Positions 49,735 through 60,430 of a stretch of DNA of 64,000 nucleotides are shown piece after piece. The DNA is taken from NCBI RefSeq assembly GCF_004798865.1, contig NW_025335440.1, positions 5,262,702-5,326,701 on the forward strand, written 5' to 3'. Below the pieces are notes generated by a model. The model ran no database searches, was not told the origin of the DNA, and saw only the letters and a list, made by a program, of their open reading frames with translations. Numbering within the stretch: position 1 is the first letter of the stretch; each line of letters begins with the position of its first letter. The translations under genes and the position numbers were made by a program. The DNA is from Varanus komodoensis (Eukaryota; Chordata; Lepidosauria; Squamata; Varanidae).

Positions 49735-49845
49735 TGCCTCATCCTTGGTGTGCCTTGGAAGCTAAACAGGGTCAGGCCTGGCTGAAATCTGTATGGGTGA
49801 CTTACATGTGAACTGCCCAGAGAGCTTCGGCTACAGGCAGTATAG
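49735..49845 (+). mobile_element. 5S rRNA-derived SINE fragment
   Basis: The text TTGGAAGCTAAACAGGGTCA then GGCCTGGCTGAAATCTGTATGGGTGAC (49755-49802) matches the internal promoter half of 5S rRNA. It is followed by a retroposon tail with stem ACTGCC/GGCAGT (49812-49841) and TATAGAAC. The 5' third of 5S is degraded, so this is not a functional 5S gene. Confidence 0.8.
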
Positions 49846-50041
49846 AACAGAGTTTGGGAAGGACACACTAGTGTTTCCAGCAGAACTCCTGGGCATCTGG
49901 GCATGGCAGTCACGTCTGGCAGTGAGAGAAGACTGTGCCACACACTTGATTCCAGCAGACCCAGCGTGACCCCCAAAGCCCTGGATCTTGTACACCTTTT
50001 GCCTTAGAGTCTTTCCAAAGAGAAAACTTCTATGCATACTT

Positions 50042-51118
50042 TTAGTCAACAAGGGCCTCTGAGTGCTTGACTGATTTGTCGCAAATGGTTTCAACTGGGT
50101 AGGACCTTTGGGTACTTTCTGCTTCTGAGATGCTCTCCGACATTCCTGGGATCCGCCTGAGGCAGGGGCAGACCCTCCTCAAAGAGGAGTACAACTCTCT
50201 GCTCCGCAGAGCGTAGATCACTGGATTGACCATAGAGTTCAGCAGACACAGGGTACTGCAGAAGGCAAACACCTTCCTCGTGTAGTCGTCCAGTTTCACA
50301 AAGAGGCTATAGGCCATGAGGCCCAGTGCCGGTGACCAGCACATCACCAGCAGCGCCAGGATGATCACTAAGGTCTTGGCCAGCATGATGTCGATTCGCA
50401 CCTTCATCTTCTGCTGGCTGGTTTGCATGTGGTACTTTTCCATGTACAGGGTGTGCTTGCGGGCTTTCCAAAGGATGTGCATGTAAGCATACACTATCAG
50501 TGCCAGAAGGAGCACCACCAGGACAATCCAGCTCGAGAGGTAGGCATTGTCAACAAACGGAAAGAGCTCAGAGCAGACGGAGCGGGGCCTGCAGCAGTTC
50601 CATCCCAGAAGGGGCAGGAAGGCAAGGAACGTGATGGTGACCCACAGAACCGCCATAGCCACCAGGGCCCTTTGGCTCGTTACCAAGCTCTTGTACCTGG
50701 ACGGCTTGAGGATACAGATGTGCCGGTCAACGGCCATCAGCAACAGGCTGCTGAGAGAAGCCGTGAAAGATAAATTGACACCTCCGAGCTTCAGCAAGAA
50801 AACTTCCTTCGAGGAATCGATCACCTTGAAAACATGGAATTGAACAAAGCTGCAGGCAAATATTACACTGGCTAGGATATCCGCCAAGGCTAGACTGCTT
50901 ATAAAGAGGTAGGAAGGCTTCTTCCGGATCTTTGGGGAAGAAAATATGAGGTACAGCACCAAGGCGTTCTCCAAGATGCAAAGGCCCCCGAAGGCACAAC
51001 ACAGCACAGTAATGACAATCTGAGCAGAACCGTTCAAAACCATGTAGCATTCCATGGGCACTGCACCGGTGTCGCATCCAGAAATGTTGGCAACTGTGTT
51101 TATCTTGCATTTATCCAT
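50042..51118 (-). CDS. CNR2: Cannabinoid receptor 2 (class A GPCR)
   Basis: CNR2 is the Gi-coupled endocannabinoid receptor of immune cells. One exon encodes 358 aa (human 360) with seven hydrophobic segments. A perfect acceptor (pyrimidine tract then TTTACAG, ending at 51121) sits two bases before the ATG at 51118, so a 5' non-coding exon lies further right, as in mammals. Visible hallmarks: sequons at Asn11 and Asn30; SSLALAD with Asp80 in TM2; Lys110 in TM3; the CC...CSELF pattern in the second extracellular loop; CWSPALGL in TM6 (Trp261); NSMVNPVIY in TM7; then a Ser/Thr-containing tail. It differs strongly from CNR1 by its short N-terminus. The TM3 end reads DRH (131-133) instead of DRY. 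A candidate AATAAA poly(A) signal is at 49453-49458, beyond a 5S-derived SINE. Confidence 0.96.
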   Translation of the reverse strand: MDKCKINTVANISGCDTGAVPMECYMVLNGSAQIVITVLCCAFGGLCILENALVLYLIFSSPKIRKKPSYLFISSLALADILASVIFACSFVQFHVFKVIDSSKEVFLLKLGGVNLSFTASLSSLLLMAVDRHICILKPSRYKSLVTSQRALVAMAVLWVTITFLAFLPLLGWNCCRPRSVCSELFPFVDNAYLSSWIVLVVLLLALIVYAYMHILWKARKHTLYMEKYHMQTSQQKMKVRIDIMLAKTLVIILALLVMCWSPALGLMAYSLFVKLDDYTRKVFAFCSTLCLLNSMVNPVIYALRSRELYSSLRRVCPCLRRIPGMSESISEAESTQRSYPVETICDKSVKHSEALVD

Positions 51119-51121
51119 CCC

Positions 51122-51505
51122 TGTAAACACAGAGCAGAAAAGCTTTCTTCAGAATGGAACGGTCTTCCTTGGCACAGCTTAATGATCCAACTGCAAAAAA
51201 AATTAGGCATGATAGAAGTTGAATGTATAATAGGAATGTATAATAGTTATGCTCACTTTCAAAGTTGAAGAACCACCCTTTCCCTGAATCCCATATATTT
51301 CTTTTATTTTACCAATTTGGTATGCTGCTTTTCTTCTCCTTGTTCTTTTCTAATACAAAAAAATACACTTTTAACAAATCACACCTAGTCTACACTTAAT
51401 TGTAGAAAGAATGAAAGATACCATCATTTTCCGTTCATTTCTGCAATATACCTTACAGGACAATTCTTTACATGCCTAACAGGGCAGGCCTTATTATTAA
51501 GCAGT
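51122..51505. other. CNR2 upstream intron or flank
   Basis: Sequence just upstream of the CNR2 coding-exon acceptor. It should be intron if a 5' non-coding exon exists. Nothing else recognised. Confidence 0.4.
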
Positions 51506-52160
51506 GAGAGAGCCAGTGTGGTGCAGCGGTCAAGAGCGCAGGACTGGGACTCGGGAGATCTGGGTCCCAGTCCCCGCTCAGCCATGGAGCCAGCTGGGTG
51601 ACTCTGGGCCAGTCACAGCCTCTCAGCCCAGCCTACCTCACAGGGCTGTTGTTGCCGGGATAAGATGGAGAGCAGGAAGAGGAGAATGAGGCAAGTCGCT
51701 TTGCGTTATTTAAGAAAGGAAAAAGGTGGAATAAAAAAGGTAAAGGTTTCCCCTTGACATTAAGTCCAGTCATGCCTGACTCTAGGGGGTGGCGCTCATC
51801 TCTGTTTCCTAGCCAAGGGAACCAGAGTATGTCCGCAGACAGTCTCCATCTCCGTTTCCTAGCCAAGGGAACCAGAGTATGTCCGCAGACAGTCTCCGTG
51901 GTCATGTGGCTGGCATGACTAAACACCGAGGTGCACAGAACGCTGTTACCTGCCCACCGAAGTGGTACCTTTTTATCTACTTGTATTTGCATGCTTTCAA
52001 ACTGCAAGGCTGGCAGGAACTGGGACGGAGCAATGGGAATTCACTCCGTTGTGTAGATTCGAACCGGCAACCTTTCGATCAACCAGCCCAGCAGCACAGT
52101 GGTTTAAACCACTGCGCCACCGGCAGTCCCTTAAAAGGTGGAATACAAATCTAATAAGTA
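51506..52160 (+). mobile_element. Sauria-type SINE, split in its tail by a second SINE
   Basis: The left part 51506-51733 begins GAGAGCCAGTGTGGTGCAGC and reaches the 3' tail. The tail resumes at 52133 and ends near ATACAAATCTAATAAG. The 13-bp AAAAGGTGGAATA is present on both sides of the insert (51721-51733 and 52133-52145). Confidence 0.9.
51734..52132 (-). mobile_element. Second, longer tRNA-derived squamate SINE inserted in a Sauria SINE
   Basis: On the minus strand it begins GGGACTGCCGGTGGCGCAGTG (A box) and carries GGTTCGAATC (B box). A body of about 300 bp follows, ending CCTTTACCTTTTTTAT. It is flanked by a 13-bp target duplication. Inside, a 50-bp unit (51797-51846) is repeated in tandem (51847-51896) with one visible difference. 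Confidence 0.88.
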
Positions 52161-54725
52161 AGAAGAATGAGGCAGGTGTCTCAGGCAGCAAATGCTGGGA
52201 GGTAGGAGCAGGGTCGTGGGGACTGAGGTGTGTGTCACACAGCCTGCTCTGCACCCCCTAAGCGAGTCTGTTGCCTTCCATGCGGCAGGCACTGCCCCAC
52301 TGTTGTAGCTGAACAAACGCTCCAGGCATCCTTTGCACTTAAAACGGGTGAGGGCAGCATCTTGTGCTTCACCTGGGATGACGGAATACCTGGGGCCAGA
52401 GCTGAGCTTGACTAAATTCAGTCTTCTGAATTCTTGCCCTGGGGTAGGATTGCAAGGTATAGGATGGCAGCTTAAAAGGCAGCTCTTCTCAACGTGTTAA
52501 CTTATGTGCATTTGCACAAGCATGCATTAGTACTGATGCACACTTGCACTGGAAATGCACACTATAGAAAATTAGTGCAATCCCCCCCCACCAAGTGAAA
52601 GATTGGCCCAGAAGTTCACAGAAACTGCATGATTCAGAAAAAGCCAGACCTCTGCAAAATCAGCATGTTGGATTCATAGCAATCTGAACACATTTGAATT
52701 GTTTGTGGATTTCCCCAGCATCTTCCAGCATTTCCTAAATGATAATCTTTAAATAGGTCTGTACTGGACTATTGTCCCATAAATATATCTAGCAATTTTA
52801 AAAAAAACAGAAGTGCCACTCCTTGTTAGAAGTATTTATGAGAAGTATATTTTGACTTTCCACCAAAAATGGTGCTGGAGGTGGCTAAGAATAATATTGA
52901 CATTAAAAACAACTTAAGGCTTCTCTGTGTGAGTCATTTACTTCCATTTTCTGCTGCTGCTGCTGCCTTTTTGTGTGTGTGTGTGCAGGAGAAAGAAGGC
53001 CCTTTTATACAAGGCTTTTTTTCCGCTGTCTTCCTGCTTGTCCCATTACACTTTATGTCAAGTGGCACTTTGGCATGGAGGAGGATTCAGGTTTTAGCCA
53101 AGGCTTCTTTCCCGGCACCATCCAGGAAAATGCATCATTATCTTTGCTCTACCAAAAGCTGCAGAAGCAGCTGCAAAGCTCTAGAGGGCCCTGGGCGGAG
53201 GTGGAGATACAGTTCTGTAAACAACCTGCAAACTTTTACTAGTACTGTACACAAGAAGCACCATGTGTAGATAATCCCTTAAAACAAAAGTCTCACTAAA
53301 AACAAAAGCAATTATATAAGAAATAAACAGCACTTAATCCAATAAAGTCCCCTTCAGCAGTAAACCAATTTACATGCCAAAGGCCCCCCTCTGCCTTACT
53401 AAGGCAGCCAAACTAGAATTCCTTAGTAAGACATTCCAGAGGCAGGAAATGGCCGCCAGGAAAGCCATCTCTTTAACACTCAGTTTTGAAACTGCTAATA
53501 CTCATTAGCATAATTACCAGGCGGAATAAGAATAGCCTCCTTGCAGCCTCACCAATGAAAATTGGGCCATATCCTAAATCAACTAAAGTTTATCACTTGA
53601 CTTGATGTAAAACGTGTCCTTCTGGCCAGCAGCATTAATCTGATAAAATCCCTCCTCACCCACAACTTCGTCTTACTAGAAAACAACACATTTGTTGGAC
53701 TTGACCCAACTGGCTTGAGAAAAAATAACACATACAATGNCCAGTGGGAGTTGCAGTACTCTGACCTGGTAAACGCAGCACTGTCCCTGTGCTGAATCTT
53801 ACTAAACTGCAGGACTCCAGACCGTCCTCCGTCTCAGAATTAGGGCGAGTGAGTCGTGTGAACGCAGCGGCAACCCAAGCGGGGCAGAGGGGCGCCCACG
53901 GCTCCCACTCTCCTGTGCGCCTGCAGCCGCCAGAGATGGGGAAGGGGTCCCTTGAAGGATCTGCAGCCCCGGATGCGGGGTAAAGAGTCCCCCACATGCT
54001 GCCGGGATAACGCAATTGTTGAATTCTGATCCAAAGAGAACGTTTTCTGTGAGAAGAGGAAACCGGCGCCACAAGCAGTCGTTCTCCGCCTGGGGATGTG
54101 CAGATAAGCTGCGCGATACACACACGTCGGAGCCGTTTCCACAGGCGAGTGCCTCCTTTCCCTGTCCCTGAAAGACATTCATTGATCGGGAGAGGAAATA
54201 CGTGTTGGGGTCTAGTCTCCCCTTCGACAAGATCCTACAGTATTGAAAGGATTGCCCCCTTTTCTGTCCTGGACAGAAACAATTCCCTTGGCAGAACTGG
54301 ACCGGATATATGATGGTTGTAAGAATCCCTGGCTCCCTTCTCGCTGTATCACCACACTAGAAAAAGCTGCCCCTGGGGAACTTCAGCCTGCCAGACCCCT
54401 GTCTGCGAAGGCCCAGGACTTCTGCCAGGTATAAAGATGGCCACACGGTAGAAAGTTCTTAATGTTTTACCTAAAATCATATTTCCTTGGATGTGGAATC
54501 TGAGTTGGTTAAAAGGCAGCCAGCATTTCAATATTGTTAATAATTGCCAAGCGATCACTCTCACAGCCCCTGTACACTATCTCGTGGAATAACATTCAGC
54601 TAGATGGGTCAGTCTTCTAAAGTTCATGATAGCAAGAGGTTGTATCTCAGCAACGTTTGTGGAACCCGAGTAGGTCCAGGCGGAGTGTTAAGTCAAGGGG
54701 AACCCTGACCAGTCCTCACTTATGA
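52161..54725. other. Region right of CNR2, possible 5' exon and promoter territory
   Basis: No coding gene recognised. The 5' non-coding exon and promoter of CNR2 should lie to the right of 51.12 kb and may be here, for example in the GC-richer stretch 53780-54200, but no definite donor can be assigned. One ambiguous base (n) is at 53740. Confidence 0.35.
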
Positions 54726-54885
54726 GGACTTGTGAGCCGCTCCGAGGCTTCGGTGAATGGGATGGCATAGAAGTCCCCAAAATAAATGAATATGATATGA
54801 CAGAAACATAGAAACAGAGTGAGTCAGAGGGGCCGCGCGGGCCATCTAGTCTGACCCCCGGCTCCAGCCGGCCCCCCTCATGAAA
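54726..54885 (-). repeat. Retroposon tail and CR1 3' terminus
   Basis: A decayed copy of the stem-loop tail (54736-54766) in plus orientation is followed at about 54799 by GAAACATAGAAACAGAGTGA and GCCATCTAGTCTGACCC, the antisense CR1 3' end also seen at 44572. Confidence 0.65.
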
Positions 54886-55798
54886 TATCTACTGTGCTAT
54901 CTCATGCTGAGAATCTGTCGGCCAGAACTCTGGGCTCAGATGAGCTTGGGGCCCTATCATGTCGTACCTGAGGAGGATTCCTCAGAGGACGAAAGCCAGC
55001 GCTGGATACAGCCCAGAGCTGGCGATAAATCAGTTCGGGCAGAACTGCTCAGTGTTGGAAGCAACAAACACCCTTGTCAGCATTCCTGGACTTTGTTGCT
55101 ACGGACTGGTATCCAGATTCCTGGCCTGTTTATTGGACTGTCTTTCCGACGCCTCCACCTGACCTGGAGCTTCGGAAATGCAATACCCACATGGCCTTGA
55201 CTGCTGGACTGAAGCGGACTGTTGTGGCAGAGCGAATGCAAAGGCTGGACATTTGTGTGCCCAGAGCAGGACCGGTCCCCGACCAGTTTGGACCAGTAGC
55301 CCCATCTGGAGAGGATGCTTTCCCGGAAGAGCTGCGGGGGGGGGGGGGGGGGGGGGGTGTAAGTGCTGTGAGCTGAAGACTCTAATCACGAAGCTGGATC
55401 TGCACTGCACAACACACAACCACATTTCTGAACCCACAGTTTTCCATTCCAACAGCCCGTGCCCATTTAAAGAAGGCAGCTGGGTAGGCTCGGGGACAAA
55501 CACTTGGCTCGGGGACAAATAATTTGGCCAAGCCGAGACGGTGTCTAAATGCCAAAGCCAAAGGACATTCCATCCCCACCGAGGGGGCGCCCCTGAGGCT
55601 CAGAAAGAAGCCTCCCCCCCCCAAAACACGAGCCATCCCACACCCAGTCCCCACAACTCCCCACTTGATCTTCCCCCTGGTTTTCTGGGCAGCCTGCGCT
55701 TGAGGAAACGGCTGGGGCCAAACTCCACTGAGATGAACGGGTGCCACATCACGTCCCTCTGGTCCCGCCAAGGCACCTCGCTTTCGCTTTGAGAGTCG
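54886..55798. other. Unassigned DNA with a long poly-G tract
   Basis: A run of more than 20 G lies at about 55336-55358. The stretch 54890-55200 has a repeat-like feel (acidic Ser/Glu-rich frame), but I cannot place its family. Confidence 0.4.
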
Positions 55799-56025
55799 TC
55801 AGGAAGAAACAGCAGTCCCGTTTGCTGGATCTCGTTTAGCTGCAGAGTCACGCTGAACATTTCTCCAGGCTCCCCTGTCCTGCACCGTCCCCCGGAGCCC
55901 AGCCAAGCCCACGGCCACCGCCCCAGCGACCCCATCCAGCCACCGCCCCCCCTGCCGCCCCCTTCTCCCCTTGCCGTCAATCGTCCCCAGCATCAGGGCC
56001 TTCTCCAGTGAATCTATCTATCTGC
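55799..56025 (-). mobile_element. Bov-B LINE 3' fragment
   Basis: The minus frame reads MLGTIDGKGRRGRQ, then RWLDGVAGAV and VQDRGAWRN, the C-terminal end of Bov-B ORF2, preceded by SLEKA-like text near 56010. Confidence 0.75.
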
Positions 56026-56660
56026 AGGGGTCTGTATGGATCCAGGGACAGGCGGGTGAACTACCAGCAAGCAAGGTTTGCACCTCCTGCCAGACGGCTT
56101 CCCAGCACAGCAGGCACCGCCCGGGGTGGCCGACTCCCTGGGTGCCCACGTGCCTCGCCCAGGCAGGCAGCCAGTGCTCCGGCCAACACACTGCGGAGTC
56201 TCCTGCAGGCGCCCACCGTGCCGGCAGCCACGAGAAGCGGCCCCTGGGCCGCTGGCAGGGCGAGGCGTGTGTGCGTGCGGGGACGAGGTGGCCTTCCAGC
56301 AGACGACCGGCCGGCCCGAGCAAGGGGCCGGTCAGCAGCGGGCGCCTGGGGAGCCACGCTGCCACGGGGGCCTCCACAGGATGCTCCCAGCTGCTGGCGG
56401 GATTTCGTGGCTGCGGCAAAGGTCCGCGGGGGCGCCTCCCAGTATCCTCTGGGGACTATCCCAGTGCGACCTTCGGTGGGACCGGGTGGTGCGGCTGTGT
56501 CCATGGTCGCAGGCCCAGGCCAGCAGGACACGCGCCCAGGCCAGGGCCAGCTGCAGGCCTGGCTTAGCCCGCTGGGTGCCGGGATCCTTGCGGAGGAAAG
56601 GTCAGCCATTCCCCCTGCGAGGTGGGCAACCCATCCTCTTGCCAGGCCTGGAAATTACCT
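56026..56660. other. GC-rich block without assigned gene
   Basis: High GC with moderate CpG. Several long open frames overlap on both strands, as expected from composition, and none resembles a known protein. It might be a promoter or an exon-poor island. Confidence 0.35.
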
Positions 56661-56909
56661 TTTCTATCCCACCCTGTGAATACAGGCAAAAGGCTGTCTC
56701 TTCACCAGAGAAACATTATCAAGATCATCAAGAAGCGATCAAGCCCTTCCCACAAGCCTGGGAAATGCATCTTTCCCTCTAGACACATTTTCAGAGAGAA
56801 ACGGGATAAGAATCCGGGGACTTAGAAAAGAGACATTCACGCTCTGGACACCCGCCTTCCGGACACTCAAGTTCTCCTGCTGCAAGAAAGGTAAGCCCCC
56901 CCCGCCCCC

Positions 56910-56911
56910 CA

Positions 56912-56946
<35 letters not shown>

Positions 56947-56960
56947 CGTGTTTGTGTGTG
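56910..56960. repeat. (TG)n(CG)n dinucleotide repeat
   Basis: About 13 GT units run directly into five GC units and then GTGTTTGTGTG, an alternating purine-pyrimidine tract. Confidence 0.9.
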
Positions 56961-56961
56961 G

Positions 56962-58482
56962 GGCAGGAAGTCCAGGGCCCAGCGAAATCCATCTCAGAGT
57001 CATAAAAGAGCGAGAGGAGGAACTCGCAGAATCACTGGCTATCATCTTCGATAAATCTTGGAAAACAGGAGACGTGCCAGACGACTGGAGAAGGGCTCCC
57101 GTTGTCCCTACCTTCAAAAAGGGAAAGAAGATGGACCTGGGAACTATAGACCCCTTAGTCTGACATCAATCTCTGGAAAAATTCTGGAGCGATATTATTT
57201 AAAAAATCCATCTGCAAGCATCTCGAAGAAAACGCAGTGATTAATAGAAGCCAGCATGGATTTATCCAAAATAAATTGAAGTTAATCTCAGTTTTTGACT
57301 GGGTAGCCTCCCAAAGGACAGAAGGAATACTGTGGACATAATCTACCTAGACTTTAGACTTCAACATAGTGCCATGTGACATTCTGATAAGCAAATTAGC
57401 AAAAACTGGACTGGACGGAAAAACAATAAGGGGGATCCAAAACTGGCTGCTGAGTCGGACACAAAGAGTGCTCCTCAGTGGCAGCTCCTCACACTGGATG
57501 GAGGTAACCAGCGGGGTGCCGCAGGGTTCAGTCCTGGGCCCAGTGCTCTTCAGCATCTTTATTATTTGGATGAGGACGTACAAGGAGAGAGAGTCAGATT
57601 TGTAGACGATACAAAACTGGGTGGAACAGTAAACACCCTAAAGACAGAATGAAGATCCAGGGCTGTCTTGATAAACTTGAAGACTGGGCTGAAAGCAGCA
57701 CAGTGAGATTCAGTGAGGACAAGTGCCAAGTCCCCCACCTGGGAAAGTGGAACCAAAGGCATCCATACAAGATGTGGAATACGTGGCTCAACAGAACTGA
57801 AAAAGAAAAAGACCTCAGAGTAATTGTGGACAATAGGCTAAATATAAGCCAATACGATGCTTTGCTACAATGCAAAAGGGCAAATGCTATTTTGAGATGC
57901 ATTAACAGAAGTATCACTTCCAAATCAGGAGAAGTAGTAGCTCCCCTATAATCCTCACTAGTCAGACCCCATCTGGAATACTGTGTCCCGTTCAGGGCAC
58001 CAAGATTTGAGAGAGATGGAGAAGAATTAGAAAGGATCCAGAGGAGGGCAACATGGATGATCTAGGAACTGGAAACACTGCCCTGTGAGGAGAGACTGGG
58101 AGAACTGGGCATGTTCAGCCTTGAGAAGAGCAGACTGAGGGGGGACATGAGATCCCTCTAGAAGGACCTCAAAGGCTGCCACAAAGAGGAAGGCCAAGAT
58201 CTCTTCTTGCTGATGGCAGAGTGTAGGACACGGAATAATCAATTCAAGCTGTGACAACCCAGATGCAGGCTGGACATCAGGAAAAGCGTCCTCATTGTCA
58301 GAGCAACACGGCAGTGGAACCGGCTGCCTGGGGAGGTGGGGGGCTCTCCCGCACTGGGACATTCGAAAGGAACTGGGCAGCCACCGGAGTGGAATGATGT
58401 GACTTGGTGTCCTGCCACAGCAGGGGTTGGACCCGTGGCCTTTGTGGCCCCTTGCAACTCTACTCTTCTGTGAAATAGCATC
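56962..58482 (+). mobile_element. CR1 LINE, reverse transcriptase and 3' end, broken
   Basis: The plus frames read WKTGDVPDDWRRAPVVPTFKKG, then [76 protein letters not shown] and RSITSKSGEVVAPL. The 3' segment at 58010-58480 (GAGAAGAATTAGAAAGGATCC through GTGGCCCCTTGCAACTCTAC) is the typical CR1 end. The frame is broken in several places. It belongs to a CR1 subfamily different from the one at 44.6-45.8 kb. Confidence 0.9.
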
Positions 58483-58599
58483 TGAAGTTGCTGGGCTCCT
58501 CCTCCGGAGATAAAATGTGGCAGGAGGAAGTAAAAAGATTGGGCACTTTAACGAGGATGGTTGTGGCCAAATTAAGGAGCCGAGAAAGCCTGCTGATGT

Positions 58600-58735
58600 T
58601 GGAGACATTCAAAAGAAACTGGGCAGCCCTCTGAGTGGGGTGATGTAACTTGGTGTCCTGCAACAGCAGGGGGTGGACTGGATGGCCTTCCGGGCCCCTT
58701 TGAACTCGACTGTTCTCTGATCCTGTGAGCAGAGG
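58600..58735 (+). mobile_element. CR1 3' terminus, second short copy
   Basis: GAGACATTCAAAAGAAACTGG, then CTTGGTGTCCTGCAACAGCA, GGATGGCCTTCCGGGCCCC and TTGAACTCGACTGTTCTCTG are near-identical to the end of the copy ending at 58482. Confidence 0.85.
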
Positions 58736-58739
58736 GCTT

Positions 58740-60430
58740 GCCTCTCTCGGCTGGCTGCACCCCCCCCCCACACACACACAGATGGGGCTGCGGAGGCGCT
58801 GCGAGGGGGACCCTGGCAAGCTGCCTGCACCAGTGCCGGGCGAGTGCCTCACGGTGGCTCGGGCAGCATCGGCGGGAGCGCCGGAACGGCTGGCAGCTGC
58901 CGCAGGGCAGGGCTTGGCGGAGGGAGGCGTGTGGGACAGGCCAGCCCGGCTGGGCTTGAGCGACTGGGCAGTGGGGTGGCAGGAGCAGCGCGAGAGCCCC
59001 GGTGAGGCGTCGGCGGCCCGCTCCTCCTCCCCGCCGGCCTGCGCCCCCTCCTTGCTTCCTCCCGAGGAGGCCGGCGGCAGGAGCCACTCGGCCGGGCAGC
59101 GAGCCTTCCCACTACTCTGGCCAAGGGGCTTGGTAGGGTGGGGGCTCCCCTGGCTTGGGGTGTCGAGCGGCACAGGAGCCCAGGTGGGCTGCGCAGCCCC
59201 CCAGTGGGGCACGACTCGGGGAGGGAGGCTTCCACCTGGCCGACGGGGCACCAGCTGCAGCCCACACGCCCAGAAGAGCCTGATCCAGCCTGGCCTGTGA
59301 GGGGTCCCAGGGTGCAAGCGGGGCGGGCGACCGCAAGCGGAAGCGGAGCCGAGGCTGGGCTCGATGGCCTCAGGGGTCCCTCCCGCCTCCACGACGGTTC
59401 TGCTCTACGCCACGATGTGCGAGTACCCGCTTGCGGTGGGAAGCCGTCCCATTTCCCCCGCTCAGCAGCCCGGACTCCGACGCGCCCTCTGTCCGAAGCC
59501 CCCCGGCCCGAGCGTTGGCAGGGCAGCGTGGCGGGAAGCGAGTTCAAGCATGGCTCTGCCTCTGCACACGTGACTTGCGGGCCTTCCGCGCTTCGCAAAT
59601 TTTGCGCGAAGGATTGTATGCCTTAAGTAGTTTACTTCCCAGGGGTTGGCTGGCTGGCTCGCAGCTCGGCCCGCTCCCTGGCCAGGGCCCACGTGTGAGA
59701 AACCAGCACAGTCCAGCCTGAACGCTGCCTCCCTGGTCCCAGGACCCAACCTTTACCCAAGGCAAGCCGCTTCCATCCGGACGGAGCCTCTGTCACGATC
59801 CCAGGCCCCCAAATGCGGAGCTGAGCGGCTTCTTCGTGGGGGCCGGACGGAGAGCCCCTTCTCCTGGGCCTGGACCAGGGCGAGAGGGGCCTCCAGGCCC
59901 GCCTTGGCATTTGCAGGGTGGGCCTCAGGCTGCGGGAACCCGCAGCCTCCCGAGGAGCCCCGTGGGAGACCAGCTCTTCCTCCAGGCCGGCCGCGGCAGC
60001 AGAGGCCCTTCTGCTCCCCGCAGGGCCCGACCCAGGTTCTGCCGCGCCGAGTCCGTCCCGCCTTGCCGCACTGCCCCCACAGGGCTGGCCGAGGGCTGGC
60101 CCTGCCTCTGGCTCCTGCCCTTGGCCTGCTGCCTCAGCCCCAGAGGTTTTCCTGCTCCCTGGGGTTCAGCGCCTGCCTCCGGCCTGACGCTTGCATGCAT
60201 CTGCCCAGGCATCCTGCCCCAGGGACCCCACGCCCGAATATGCTCCTCTGGTCCCTGCCCTTGGCCTGGGGCGGGAATGAGGCTTGGACTTGTCATGATT
60301 CCTGGCCTTTGGACTTGGGACGCTGCCTTGCCTCCTGCTGCCCACAGTGAGGCCCCGGATCCCTTGGGCTTGCTGCAAAAGGTATGCAGGCTCCGAGTGT
60401 TTCTTTATGCCATGAGGACTAGAGGCCTGC
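58740..60430. other. GC-rich block without assigned gene
   Basis: High GC over about 1.7 kb with scattered CpG and a short C-run plus CA repeat at 58759-58780. Very long open frames exist on both strands at once, a composition effect. No conserved domain was recognised. It could be an unannotated promoter, first exons of a gene to the right, or an isochore-like patch. Confidence 0.35.

Noticed and set aside
49750-49805. 5S rRNA gene
   Set aside because: Only the central and 3' half is similar, with many changes, and it continues into a retroposon tail.
51119-51130. Four-codon N-terminal extension of CNR2
   Set aside because: It needs a GTG start and crosses a perfect splice acceptor; the ATG at 51118 is two bases inside the exon.
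53740-53740. Single ambiguous base as a biological signal
   Set aside because: It is an unresolved base call in the assembly and falls outside any supported feature.
58460-59598. 310- and 249-codon minus-strand frames in the GC-rich block
   Set aside because: The longer one runs into a CR1 3' end, and opposite-strand frames of similar length coexist. There is no domain and no splice-supported start.
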